From Gari tellinella (lineage: Eukaryota > Mollusca > Bivalvia > Cardiida > Psammobiidae), in assembly GCA_922989275.2 (NCBI GenBank), contig OV277859.1:86548198-86612197 (forward strand): DNA of 64,000 nt, written 5' to 3'. The position numbers were made by a program, and so were the translations under genes. The notes beneath the pieces are model-generated. The model ran no database searches and was not told the DNA's origin. It worked only from the letters and a program-made list of their open reading frames with translations. Shown here one piece after another: positions 43,765-56,329 of the stretch (positions within the stretch are counted from its first letter, which is position 1; every line of letters begins with the position of its first letter).

Positions 43765-44368
43765 GGGTCCGTAACGCTTTCTAGTTTCTACACACTATAT
43801 ATATACTAAAAAGTTAGTATAAAGGGAGATAATTAACTAACTCAAACAGCATGCTTTCCATTCTGTAGGATCTTTGCAGATACAAGTTCACTGTACAAAT
43901 TATATAGAGAGAGATAGATAATGTGAACACACTACACAGTCAGACATACACATACTCGGTCAGATACGGCAGCGCGCCTAGCTGTAACAATGAAATGTAC
44001 CAACAAGAATGAACCATCCACATCCCCAAAAAAAGGATGCTTCAAGTTCATCTTATAAAGTACACCATTCATCACAACACTCCGAACCGGTACAGTATAT
44101 TAGCATACATACAATTATAGCTTATATGCATGGTGCCCTTTTAGGGTTTCAACCATAGCACATGCTACGAACATTCATTCGGATGAAAGCCGCTGGATCC
44201 ATAGGATACAGAGTTAGACGATATAATATGTGATAAAGGGAGATAATTAACTAACTCAAACAGCATGCTTTCCATTCTGTAGGATCTTTGCAGATACAAG
44301 TTCACTGTACAAATTCTAACAAGTTAGTGTATATATAGTGTGTAGAAACTAGAACGCGTTACGGACCC
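43765..44368. mobile_element. 604-bp TIR element with internal direct repeat
   Basis: TIRs GGGTCCGTAACG and its complement, similarity continuing through CTAGTTTCTACACACTATAT. An 80-bp segment (AAAGGGAGATAATTAACTAA ... AAGTTCACTGTACAAATT) occurs directly repeated at 43820 and 44235. Target duplication not resolved. Confidence 0.75.
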
Positions 44369-44378
44369 GTATGCATTA

Positions 44379-44756
44379 TAGGGGTGTAACAATACGGCAA
44401 TATATTGTGATATTGCAATGCGCCTCTTAGCAATACGTATTGCAATACAGTTTTTCCGTATTGCAATATTCTATTTATTATTTAAGCACATAAGAGAAGA
44501 GATGTCCTGTTAATTTGAATTTAATGCTGTGACAATTATAACATTCACAGCAAAATGTCTATGTCAATTTGGACCCTCCCTCATATTTAAAGCATTAATT
44601 ACCCGCTTAATGCTATAAAAAAAAGTTTCAAGACTATTTTCTATCCAATTTTTGTACTTAAAAGTTTCCACAGTATATTGCAATAAATTACAATACGGTT
44701 CCGCTGTATTGCAATATATTGCAATTTGGTTTTCACCGTATTGTTACATCACTAAG
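44379..44756. mobile_element. TIR element with CAATA-rich interior
   Basis: Ends AGGGGTGTAACAATACGG and the complement of AGTGATGTAACAATACGG. The subterminal regions are alternating TATTGCAATA-type repeats. The end sequence resembles hAT-type MITEs, by inference. Confidence 0.7.
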
Positions 44757-45198
44757 CTCCATATCATGTGGACTAGTGGCAGTTTAGTGTTGAATAAAAA
44801 CAGGAACCTAGGCTATAATATTTTATAGGAACTTTCTGCATTACTTTTGTTCTGCATTACTTCTGTCACCGTTTAGTAAAAGCCAAAGTGAGCAAGGCCT
44901 CAAGTGAGAGAATGTCTCATAAAATTGAGACGAAATATGAGCATGAGATTTGCTTGAGTTTGAGACGTTTAGTAAAAGCCGGACATGTACTCATAGATCA
45001 ACTGTCTTTGATGATCACCATGTGATGGCATGATACAAAGTTGACTGTATTTCTCTCAACCAAACCATATGACGTGACTACTCATAAGAACCGTACTGAA
45101 TGGAGGCGATGGTGGAAAGTTAAGTTCATATACTCTTATCTATACAGGCCGTGACATGCCTGACCCTGTCACTCTCAATGACGTCATAAAGCGCATTT

Positions 45199-46320
45199 GC
45201 AAACAATTTTGATCCTGATCAGACGCCGCGTAACGCGGCGTCTGATCAGGATCAAAACTGTTTGCCACTTGTTTTGAAATTACGCTAGTTATACTGCCTT
45301 AAATCTAAATTTGAAACGATATTGCAGACAATAGTATTGAAGCAGACGACAATATGGCGGTGAATTGAAGGGGTAAAAACCTCACGGTAGATTTGATCAT
45401 GAAAGGGTTTAACCAAAAAGGTGATATTGAGGCGAACCTCGGGGTTTCCTCGACCTTTCACACTTACGCCGTCTCAGATATTACAAACAGTATAGATCCA
45501 GATCACCCGATGCTTTACGACACGATATCTGATCAAGATCTGCATGTAACTAGTCTTCAGTTACACAGGCCTAAGTTTTTTCAGGTAGGTATCAATATAA
45601 TTATGACATAGAAATGACAAACAGTGTACACCCAGGTCAGATTCTATATGTTAGATGGTTCTCAACATGGCCTGTGTCGTTTGTAATACATTCATAAGAG
45701 GGGTTTGAAAGTCAGTTTCCCAACGAAGCAGTACACATTTATGATTCTCGATTTACATAAGACTCATCAGAAATGTGTTTGGTATTCGGGTACATGTTGT
45801 ATTATCATTTGTTTAGTTCTCCATTTATCTACAGTGGAGAATCTGTTATTCTTTCCCGTTTAAACGCAAACGTACGCAAACGCAAAGCACTAAAACGTAG
45901 AAAAGTACAACTTTTGGACAATTCTGATAACTCATGTTTATCTTGGTGGCAAACAGTTTGGAGCCTGATCAGACGCCGGGTTACCCGGCGTCTGATCTGG
46001 CTCCAAATTGTTTGTATTGTAAATACTAGTTTTAGCGTAAACGCGTTTATTGGGAAAGAATAACAGATTCTCCACTGTATTATCTCATTCACCCCTGAAA
46101 CTTCAATTAGACAATTCCAATATCAAATTAAGTCTAGTCCATATTTGACTATTAAGGGTTGATTTTAAATATATATTTCAATACGACAAACAGTGTAGAC
46201 CCTAAAGGAACCCTCTGATCAGGGTATACACTGTTTGCATGGGACAAGTGTATTCCTCACACGTACACTGTTTGTAAATGGCGAGTATACTCGTCGCTAG
46301 GGCTGAATGTGTTAACAGAC
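45199..46320. mobile_element. E palindrome, D MITE and G-type copy
   Basis: E palindrome at 45199-45265. D in reverse at 45832-46077 with TA-type flanks and core GACGCCGGGTTACCCGGCGT. A G-type copy follows at 46082-46320 with half its hairpin deleted (GACCCTAAAGGAACCC). 45400-45640 holds a diverged E/G-like stretch and no gene. Confidence 0.75.
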
Positions 46321-46339
46321 TGTATACGCGTCTTTTTTT

Positions 46340-47328
46340 ATACAATGTACCTGACAAGCGTACACTTGTCCTACGCAAACAGTGTATACCTAGATCAGAG
46401 GACTCCGTATATAAGCCCTTCATTTGGGTCTTCAATGTTGTCACTTTGCAATGTATACTGTAAAAATGTGTCTTTTCTTTACTGAAGAAATCAACACTAA
46501 ACAGTCAATAATAGACTAGCCTTGTATGGAAATTGGAATTGACCATTTGAAGTTTTAGGGGCCAAAGAGTTATCCAATTAATTAACTAATACATTTAATC
46601 TACATCGTATTCATTTCCATTAATCTTTCAATCTACACGCGATAGAACGATCCAGGCGATTTACCTTTTACAGTGGAGAGCGTCAAGTAAAACTATAGTA
46701 TTTACCGTTTAACCTATTACCTCTATAGTATTGAATATAGGTAATCACTTAAAGCAGGATGAAAGTAAAGCAGAATGCGCCTTAAGGCGTATTCTGCTTT
46801 ACTTTCAGCATGCTTTAAATTACCATCTGCCAGAATATAGAAATGTTTTTAAAGTGCATATTTGTGATTGTATAAATTTAAACTATTGTCTTCATTGGAG
46901 AAAAAATCGGAGGCGTAAAAGGGCGTATTTATGGGGTAATGGGTCAAACGCCAACGAAACTCATCGAAATTAAAAATAGAAAGACAAAGCTTTTGTCCAT
47001 ATATGTTAATCTAAGTTACAAACAGTTTGGTGCCAGATCAGACGCCGGGTAAACAGAGAGACTCGAACGCATGGGCCGTTGACTTTTAACGCTTTCCCTT
47101 ATAGAAACGACTTTTAGCACATTCGTTTTATTCATCCGCTGAAGAAAATAGTTCCAAATTATACCGTAATGAATATATGTCATATTCCTTATTCTAGCAG
47201 TTAATAGCTTAAAGCAGACTGAAAGTAAAGCAGAATGCGCCACAAGGCGCATTCTGCTTTACTTTCAGCCTGCTTTAAGTAGTCACATATCTTCAATACT
47301 AGAAACAATGCTATCAGGTAAAGGGTTA
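46340..47328 (+). mobile_element. G-type fragment and two family A MITEs
   Basis: A degenerate G at 46350-46570. A at 46709-46946 (GTAAAGCAGAATGCGCC...TATGGGGTAATGGG). A at 47086-47328 (CTTTCCCTTATAG...AGGTAAAGGGTTAA). Confidence 0.8.
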
Positions 47329-47687
47329 ACCTTTATTTTTGTCGAAATATCGCCTTGTTTGAAATTGTCGTATGAAAAAAAAAAGTGAAATAATTTCCTT
47401 TGTAGTATAAAATCACTCTCAATGACAGCATAAAACGCAATTGCAAACAGTTTTGATCCTGATCATACGCCGCTTCCTATAGAAACAAGATAAACCTCTT
47501 ATAGGACTCCTTTGATCAGGGCATGCCCTGTTTGTCACGTACAGCATACATGTTAATGTATTGTAAAATTTATCCTAACCAAAAGTGAAGTAGACATGAT
47601 TGAAACTGGAATTGTTCATTTAACGTTAAAGGGGTTAGTGAGCATCATTAGAACACATAGAACAACTTGTCATTTAAAACCAGTGTC

Positions 47688-47928
47688 AGGGCTGCCATAA
47701 ATTGACATAAAAAATCCTAAGATTTCCAAATTTGCATTTTTCAAGTGCGATTTTACGATTCGTACTTTTACCCCATAGTCCTTTTTATTGGTTTATTGAC
47801 ATGCGACTATACTTAAAGCAGGCTGTAATAAGTAAAGCAGAATGCGCCTTAGGGCGCATTCTGCTTTACTTTCAGCCTGCTTTAAGCTACCATGAACTGT
47901 GAAAAAAATCCGGAGAAATGGCAGCCCT
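47688..47928 (+). mobile_element. Family I MITE
   Basis: Ends CAGGGCTGCCATAAATTG and GAAATGGCAGCCCTG, with the core-1 hairpin GCAGAATGCGCCTTAGGGCG. No clear target duplication. Confidence 0.8.
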
Positions 47929-48479
47929 GCAAGGTACCTACATGTAGGCTGTAAAGATTACATTTGTCATATGCAAACAGTGTAGAAAACTACCGGCTAG
48001 ACTAAATTGGAAACTAGAATTGTGCATTAAACGTTTATGAGGCGAACGAGTGTTCCTTTGATTTAATAGTTCTCTTGTAACTGGTTCTAGTATGTAAATC
48101 GAAAAAATACCTGGGGGAATAAACGATATGTTCTGTTCTGTTTTACACATGCACAAGCATATTGTAACCTCCGATAACAGTACATCCTCAGTTTCGGAAA
48201 CTACAAGACCTTGGAAACCATGCAAACGTCTTGGTTCACAAACAATAACATGTGTTCTAGTTTCTTGACAAACCTTTAACTTCATATAAGACGTGCATGT
48301 GTATTTAAACTCATAGGAGTTCTGACCTCTTCGTTATTGGTCTGCCACTTGTCTAAACACATACAACCCTTGCGACGACTATAATCGTCATTTATAGAAA
48401 CCGTGCATTTATGGGATTACTCTTGTTCTATGCAAAGAGGGTCGAATATGTTACAAAATACAACCCTTAATACTGTATA

Positions 48480-48725
48480 CAGTGGATAATCTGTTATTCT
48501 TTCCCGTTTAAACGCAAACGTACGCAAACGCAAAGCACTAAAACGTAGAAAAGAACAATTTTTGGACAATTCTGATATTTCATGTTTATCTTGGTGGCAA
48601 ACAGTTTGGAGCCTGATCAGACGCCGGGTTACCCGGCGTCTGATCTGGCTCCAAACTGTTTGCACTGCAAATAATAGTTTTAGCTTAAACGCGTTTATTG
48701 GGAAAGAATAACAGATTCTCCACTG
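48480..48725 (-). mobile_element. Family D MITE (reverse)
   Basis: TA-flanked, ends CAGTGGATAATCTG and ACAGATTCTCCACTG; centre GACGCCGGGTTACCCGGCGT. Confidence 0.9.
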
Positions 48726-49094
48726 TAGCTGCTACATGTACTTCTCCCTGTATTCTCGGTCCGAAAGGTTTTTGTTTTCAGGGGGTTTTAGCTGCATTCA
48801 CTAAGTATAATGAGTACAAGCGTTTTATTATAGATCTATGCGATACGTCAGTGTTAGAGAATCTAGGTATTGCAAAAATTGCTACCCCATGATGACCGCC
48901 GTGTTAGCATACGTTTTGAAATTGAGCAGAATCTATTTCTAAAGCGATTGATCTAGCTATACACTGTTTATGATATTATAGTCATACTTGATTTGAGCGA
49001 ACACTCAAAAGATGATGGATATGGTATTTTTTCAGGAAGCTGTCATATTATTTATAGCAAGACAACAATTAAAACTTTCTAAATTTCTTTTAAA

Positions 49095-50371
49095 CAAGGG
49101 CCACTATGGCCCTAAATCGCTCACCTGGTAACCATGTAACCATGTACACCGTGTGACCTAGTTTTTGACCGGGCATGACCCTCATTCTAACTTGACCTCG
49201 ATTTCAATGAGACAAACATTATGTTCACAAGTTTCATGAAGATGCAATGAATTTTGTAGTCTCTATTGTGTTAACAAGGTTTTTCGATGATTTGACCTAG
49301 TGACCTAGTTTTTGACCGGACATGACCCACATTCGAACTTGGCCTAGATTTCATTGAGGCAAACAGTTTGATGAAGTTTCATGAAGATCCAATGAAATTT
49401 GTAGTCTCTAGAGTGTTAACAAGGTTTTTCGAAGATTTGACCTAGTGACCTAGTTTTTGACCGGACATGACCCACATTCGAACTTGGCCTAGATTTCATT
49501 GGGGCAATCATATTGATGAAGTTTCGTGAAGATCCAATGAAATTTGTAGCCTCTAGAATGTTAACAAGGTTTTTCGATAATTTGACCTAGTGATCTAGTT
49601 TTTGACCGGACATGACCCACATTCGAACGTGACCTAGATTTCATTGAGGCAAACATTTTGATCAAGTTTCATGAAGATCCAATGAAATTTGTAGTCTCTA
49701 GAGTGTTAACAAGGTTTTTCGAAGATTTGACCTAGTGACCTAGTTTTTGACCGGACATGACCCACATTCGAACTTGGCCTAGATTTCATTGAGGCAATCA
49801 TATTGATGAAGTTTCGTGAAGATCCAATGAAATTTGTAGCCTCTAGAATGTTAACAAGGTTTTTCGATAATTTGACCTAGTGATCTAGTTTTTTACCAGA
49901 CATGACCCACATTCGAACTTGACCTAGATTTCATTGAGGCAAACATTTTGATGAAGTTTCATGAAGATCCAATGAAATTTGTAGTCTCTAGAGTGTTAAC
50001 AAGGTTTTTCGAAGATTTGACCTAGTGACCTAGTTTTTGACCGGACATGACCCACATTCGAACTTGGCCTAGATTTCATTGGGGCAATCATATTGATGAA
50101 GTTTCATGAAGATCCAATGAAATTTGTAGCCTCTAGAGTGTTAACAAGGTTTTTCGATAATTTGACCTAGTGACCTAGTTTTTGACCGGACATGACCCAC
50201 ATTCGAACTTGACCTAGATTTCATTGAGGCAAACATTATGACCAAGTTTCATCAAGATCCAATGAGATTTGAACCTGGTAGAGTGTTAACGAACAATTGT
50301 GGACGGACGGACAGACGACAGACATCCAGCGATCCTAAAAGCTCACCTTGGCACTACGTGCCAGGTGAGCT
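49095..50371 (-). mobile_element. Pearl/HINE-like element with eight 145-bp tandem units
   Basis: Reverse orientation relative to 16583. On the minus strand it begins AGCTCACCTGGCACGTAGTG, a hairpin with CCAAGGTGAGCTTTT, and ends CAGGTGAGCGATTTAGGGCC...GGCCCTTGTTT. Units start at 49146 (partial), 49291, 49436, 49581, 49726, 49871, 50016 and 50161, exactly 145 bp apart, each with TGACCTAGTGACCTAG and GACCGGACATGACCCACATT. The last unit leads into GGACGGACGGACAGACGAC. Confidence 0.85.
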
Positions 50372-50771
50372 AAAAAGAACCAAAGTGTCAAGCAGTTGGG
50401 ATCCTTAGGAGTCATGTGATCCGGGTCTTCACTGTTTACACAGGACAAGTATACATTTAACATGTGCACTTTTTCAGATGCTTAAGGTACTTTTGTTCTT
50501 GTAAATTCTGCATCACGGTTGGTATTGTTATATTGTTGTTAATTACTTGTTTTGTATGAAAATGCCCTTTTGTTTTGTGTGCTTGTATATATGTTGAGGG
50601 CCTCATGGAAGATTGGTATTTACCAAATGAGCTCTCTCGTTAAATAAAGTCTTTAATTATTATTATTATTATCCTGATGAGACGCCGCGTTACTGCAAAC
50701 TGTTTGCAAAAGTAATCACTGTGGAACAATTACCCGCCGCGCTATATAGCATTAACATCTAGTGTCGCTGC

Positions 50772-51016
50772 AGGGCTGCCATAAGTTGACATGAAAAATC
50801 CTAAGATTACCAAACTTGCATTTTTCAACGAATCGTACCTTTACCCATTAGTCTTTTTCTTGTTTAGTTGACATGCGACTACTTAAAGCAGGCTGTAAGT
50901 AAAGCAGAATGCGCCTTATTGCGCATTCTACTTTATATTTCAGCCTGCTTTAAGCTACTATGTACTGGGGAAAAATCCGGAGATTTAGGAAAAATCCGGA
51001 GAAATGGCAGCCCTGT
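50772..51016 (+). mobile_element. Family I MITE
   Basis: Ends CAGGGCTGCCATAAGTTG and AAATGGCAGCCCTG. The core-1 hairpin includes GTAAAGCAGAATGCGCC. 50630-50700 has an ATT microsatellite and an E fragment. Confidence 0.85.
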
Positions 51017-51694
51017 GACGGTGAAGCGAAGTTTCACTGTACATATTGTGTTTTACAGAGATTTTGGCTCGAAACATGCCTAAGCACCTATGGCGCAAAT
51101 ATTCTACCTTTACTATTGTCCATACTTATAGTGCGACCTTTAAATCACATTTCCAAATAACTGGCATTTAGATCAGATTTGTCAGGGTCAAAACTGCTAT
51201 AGAGTATAGACACCAACCTTTTATAACCATTCAATCAAAAGGACAAATAAATTAATAAATAGCAGACATCGTATTTGTAGCAGACGACATTTGAAAAACA
51301 CGTGATAAGGGCTAAACCGCGGGCTCTTTTCCGTCAACCTGCCAAGTACACTTTGAACCTGTGCCAGAGTCGACGTGGTTTTTGTATTGTGAAATAATAG
51401 ATGATGACGCACGAGCTATTTATAATCTTGGGGAAAATAAAGGATGAGATCATTTCTGCACTTAGAATATATGTGGAATTTCCATGGTACGATAAAATTG
51501 ACGCAGTTATCTTAGCATGTGTCTATATTTCTGGTCAATAGTGTAATAGGAAAGGTCAAGACAGCCATAGCCATGTACATCGATTCAATTTGAAGATTCG
51601 GTACAGTATAGATAAAATATGGGTTTACACAAAATATAAATAATTCAATCGCATACAGTGAACCCAAATACCACAAATATACGCTACTTTACTC

Positions 51695-52170
51695 CATTTA
51701 AACCATAGCCTGTTTCTAGTTTTAAAGAAAGGGGATCACTTAAAGCAGGTTGAAAGTAAAGCAGAATGCGCCAATAGGCGCATTCTGCTTTACTTTCAGC
51801 CTGCTTTAAGCTGTTATCTGCTAGAATATAGAAAATATTTCTTATGATTTTAATTTGTGACAGTATAAATTGGAACTATTTTCTTCAGTGGAGGTATAAA
51901 TTAAAGGCGTAAAAAGCATATGTATGGGGTAATGGGTTGATGCACCCCCCACTAAAGACAATAGTTCCATTTTATTCAGTCATGATAATGTACCATTAGA
52001 AATATTTTCTATATCCTAGCAGATGGTAGGTTAACGCAGACTGAAGGAGCCTTTGATAGGCCTAAGCCTGTATATACATTCTGCTTTACGTTTAACCTGC
52101 TTTACGTGATCACCTACAAACACACAGTGTACTAGAAATTGGCTATGGGGTAGCTCTACAGGGTTAAATA
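51695..52170 (+). mobile_element. Two family A copies
   Basis: Intact A at 51695-51940 (core GCAGAATGCGCCAATAGGCG). Degenerate A at 51950-52170 (core largely replaced). 51020-51690 shows nothing recognised. Confidence 0.75.
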
Positions 52171-52338
52171 CCGTGTAACTGCCTCGATTACAAAAAGGAC
52201 ATAGTCCCAATTTACGACCACTTAGAAATGCAGTGATGGTGTTCTTGATAGGCGACAGCTTGACAGTTATTAAAGCAGAAGCTTATTTCGAGGGTTTTGT
52301 GTGTTTTGCTTTCATAATAGCATCCGCCTGCTTTAGCT

Positions 52339-52394
52339 TAGAGAGAGAGATCGAAAGAGACAAATAGAGAGACATACAACCAGTGAATGAGAGA

Positions 52395-52435
<41 letters not shown>

Positions 52436-52651
52436 ATATATATAGAGAGACCCAGACAGAGAAAGAGACAGATATATATAGAGAGAAAGAGAGACAGATA
52501 GAGAGACATACAACCAGTGAATGAGAGAGAGAGAGAGAGAGAAAGCGACATATATAGAGAGAGACCCAGACAGAGAAAGAGAGACAGAGACAGATAGATA
52601 GAGAGAGAAAGAGAGACAGATAGAGAGAGAGAGAGAAAGAGAGAGAGAGAA
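52339..52651 (+). repeat. (GA)n-rich low-complexity tract with 131-bp duplication
   Basis: GAGA-rich with GACATACAACCAGTGAATGA and GAAAGCGACATATATA each occurring twice about 131 bp apart. Serine/leucine-rich frames on the minus strand are artefacts. Confidence 0.9.
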
Positions 52652-52867
52652 GTTGCTTGCGGCTAATTAAATATAGGACGATGACGATTGTATATACAAG
52701 TACGTCAACACTAATTGCCACATCCTCTTCCGCTATAGGATGGTTCACATACTGGCTGTCACAACATTAACACAGAGGTCATCTATCCATCAGTTGTCTC
52801 ATAAGCCATCACCTAACAGAGAATATAACAACATAACCCCCAACTATGTTTACATTGTTAACCATTT

Positions 52868-54033
52868 CCCACTACCCTCTTCCGTGTTTAACATGTGGTT
52901 GCCTAAAGCAGGTTGAAAGTAAAGCAGAAAGCTCATGTATGAGCGTTCTATTTTACTTTTAACCTGCTTTAAGTATCAACATTTTAGAACAGAATAAAGA
53001 CTTTTCTAAGGCTCTTTAACAGGGCATGGTAGCATGAAAATACATGTATAACTACGAGGAAAACCGTTATACGTGAATTAAATACGCGAAGGTGTTTCTA
53101 TAGGGAAAATGGTTAATTAGGCATTCAAGTGACTCAAATTCTGATATTTTGGCAAGAAGGAGAACACAACCATTTTTCTGATAAAACGACTTTTCACGCC
53201 TTTACCTATTCCTCATACAAATGCGCTTTTTTGCTTCTACCCAGGTCCCTGTCCTGTCCCTATTATAGGTCAAAGTTTAAGCAGACTGAAAATAAAGCAG
53301 AATCCTTCATACGGCGGATTTCTGATTCAGATTTTTATAAAGTCGGCATTAAGCAGTCAACTGTTTTAAACACCGAATAAAGGATATGAAAATAATTCTT
53401 TGTTTGAAAAAGCCAATAAATCAAAATTGTTTTTCTTTTCTTCAAAATTTAGTTTTCCATTTTATATCTAAGGAAATAGTGTCAGTCTAGGGGTCAAGCA
53501 GTTTGACTCCGGATCAGACGTCGGGTAATAAAAAGTCAAGTCACGCTAAGGGTACGATGAAGGGTTAACGCTTAACCCTTTACCTTATAGAAGCGCCTTT
53601 TAGCGCATTCCGTTTAATCCTCCGCGGAAGAAAATAGTCCCAATCTATACAGTCACAAATATGTATTAGAAGAAATATTTTCTAAATTTCTAGCAGATGG
53701 TAGCTTAAAGCAGGCTGAAAGAAAAGCAGAATGTGCCTTCAGGCACATTCTGCTTTACTTTCAACCTGCTTTAAGTGGTCCCCTATTTTCTAAACTAGAA
53801 TCAAGCAATGGGGTAATGGGTTAAATTAATTAAGTACAGCCTCTCGATTACGGCCAGTTAATTAAATTGATTATTAGGTGGTTAATACAGGTGACTACTT
53901 AAAAATGTGACAGTAAAACAGAAAGCTCCTAAAGGAGCTTTCTGTTTTAGTGTCGCCTTGCTTTGAGCTGTCAACTGTCAAGTATACTAAATCAATCGTC
54001 TTTGTATTGGTCGTAATAGAGAGGTTTTACTGT
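52868..54033 (+). mobile_element. Family A copies and a family B MITE
   Basis: A-type at 52868-53116 (core GCAGAAAGCTCATGTATGAG). A at 53572-53824 (core GCAGAATGTGCCTTCAGGCA). B at about 53833-54033 (core AACAGAAAGCTCCTAAAGGA). The A copy ends at TTAA directly beside the B copy. Confidence 0.8.
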
Positions 54034-54424
54034 AGATGCATGTAAAAGATTAGCTGATGATAATTTAGATGACCACGCCCCCTCCCAACGTATATCATAG
54101 GAGATCCTATCAAAAGTATACATGAATATATAACTAACTCTTTCTATTCTGAGGCCACTTTACATATTTTTGTAAACAATGTAGAGCCTGATCAGAGGAT
54201 TCCGTTAGGAGCCCTTTAACCAGGGTTTGGGCTGTTTCCTGTACTTTTATCTGTCTTAAAAGTTCCTTGATTCAGTCCTAAAAATCAACGTAAACTGGTC
54301 GTTTTCAAAAGTGAAATAGCCCACATGAAAAATTCAGGATTGGTTAATTACATAGATGTATGTATTTACATATATACATGTATAGTAAAGTTTTGCTCTG
54401 TATGCTGATCGCGACTTATTTGTT

Positions 54425-54910
54425 GCAAACAACATGGATCCAGATCAGACGCCGCGTAACGCGGCGTCTGATCTGGATCCCATCTGTTTGACACTCGTCT
54501 TTACTTATAATACATGTAAACATATTAATTTAACCAATTTTGCAGATGACAATTTCAAAGCAGACGCCGGATAAAATGCAGGATGAGGGTTAAGCAGACG
54601 ATATTGTAATACACGATGAGGATACATGCTTGTCAACTGCGAATTTAACCCATTAACCCATCAATACGCCGGTTTACGCTTTTTATTTATTTTATTTATT
54701 CATTCACTGTAGAAAGTAGTTCCAGTTTATACATTCATTTAATATGATTGTAGCAAAAGAAATAGTTCTATATTCTAATTTCTAGCAGATGGTAGCTTAA
54801 GTCAGACTGAAAGTAAAGCAGAATGTGCCTTAATGATCATTCTGCTTTACTTTCAACCTGCTTTAAGTCGTGACTTGTCTTCAAAACTAGAAATAAATCT
54901 ATGGTTAACA
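54425..54910 (+). mobile_element. Family E palindrome and family A MITE
   Basis: E palindrome 54425-54489 (GATCAGACGCCGCG TAA and its complement). A at about 54648-54910 (core GTAAAGCAGAATGTGCC...ATCATTCTGCTTTAC). Confidence 0.75.
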
Positions 54911-55319
54911 TTTGAACATTGGACGGAGTTAACGTTGGGTGTGTTTGAATTAATTATTATCGCATTTCTGAAAATAACTCATAAAGAAGTTAAATCTGGA
55001 CACACTGACCACTCTATAAAGAACGTGACAATTGACTGACCCTTTCAACAACGTCCCCCACTAAGACTGCCGTGACGTCATCAATTGAAAACAATTGTCG
55101 TTTGCTTTTGTTTCTCAAAATTAACTTTTGGCCAAAGTTTTGGGTATTTTGATATGAGAAATATTGAAATGAGTGGCTAACAGTTTGGATCCTGATCAGA
55201 CGCCAGACTAATCAGGATTCAACTGTTTGCAAATTACTCTTGCACTCGGGGTAAGGCAGTGAAGTGGTTATATTAATACAGACCCGTTAGGGAGAGACGT
55301 TAAAATATTCCATCACCAT

Positions 55320-56042
55320 CAACCCTTTGAACCCTGGTCACGCACGCATGTCTCCTTACAAACAGTGAGCCTGTGAACAGTATACGTGTCCTTTGCAAAC
55401 AGCGAAGACACCGAGGGCTACTAAAGAACTGACCTCTGATCAGGGTCTGCACTCTTTGTCATATTGCATTGACAAAATGGGACTTGACTGAATTGGAAAC
55501 TAGAATTGTTCATTTGCAGTTTCTGGGAGGAAAGGGTTGAGACATATTACATGTACTAGACAACATTAATGCGAAAAGCTCCTATTCAGTATTGGAACAA
55601 GCTGCATTACTTTTGTCCTGCCTTAAACTGCCACTAAGGAATACATTTCTCAACTTTATCTTCGGAGTCGACATATGTTGATTAGAGCACTCTTTGGCTG
55701 CCAAATTCATCGTGAAATTTTTATCCCTTCACCGTTTCATTGTCGTCTGCTTCAAATTTGTTGTTTGCAAGATCGTTTCAAAGTAAGATTTAATGTAGTA
55801 TGACTTAAAACTTATCGATACGAGTATCAGCTGTCTGATTCCTGATCAGACGCCGCGTTACGCGGCGTCTGATCAGGATCCAAACTGATTGCAGACTTTA
55901 ATGAAGTAAACATTTTTGACCAAGTATAATTAAGATCCAACAAGATTTGTAGCCACTAGAGTGGTAACGAACAAATTGACGGATATACAGACGAAAGACA
56001 ATCATAATAGTTAATCCTGAGCTCTGCTCAGATGAGCTAAAA
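55320..56042. mobile_element. G copy, E palindrome and HINE-like end
   Basis: Degenerate G at 55320-55540. E palindrome at 55828-55893 (GACGCCGCG TTA CGCGGCGTC). 55895-56042 is the AGCTCA-end of a 49095-type element (CAAGTATAATTAAGATCCAA, GGTAACGAACAAATTGACGG, GCTCTGCTCAGATGAGCT). Confidence 0.65.
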
Positions 56043-56329
56043 ATGATTATAGGCAATACACTGAGAAGTCCAACAAGTGTAAACCGAACAACCGATGGAT
56101 TGAGAGCGTAGTAGAAATGTATCAGCAATGCACAAGACAAAAGTTATGCAGAAAGTTTTCTGCATTTCATTAAATCCTGCATAAGCTGAAACTTGTATCC
56201 CCATTTCTCTATATACCTTTACTAAATGGTGACAGGTCGCTTTAAACTAGTTCGACTGCAGTGTACTTCCTTTTAAGTTTACCTCTTATATCATTCAACA
56301 CTACAGACCTGTTTCAAATATACTCATTA

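Noticed and set aside
49095..50371. CRISPR-like array
   Set aside because: 145-bp units are contiguous without unique spacers, in a eukaryotic transposon.
52283..52748. Serine/leucine-rich minus-strand frames
   Set aside because: Translation of the GA microsatellite.
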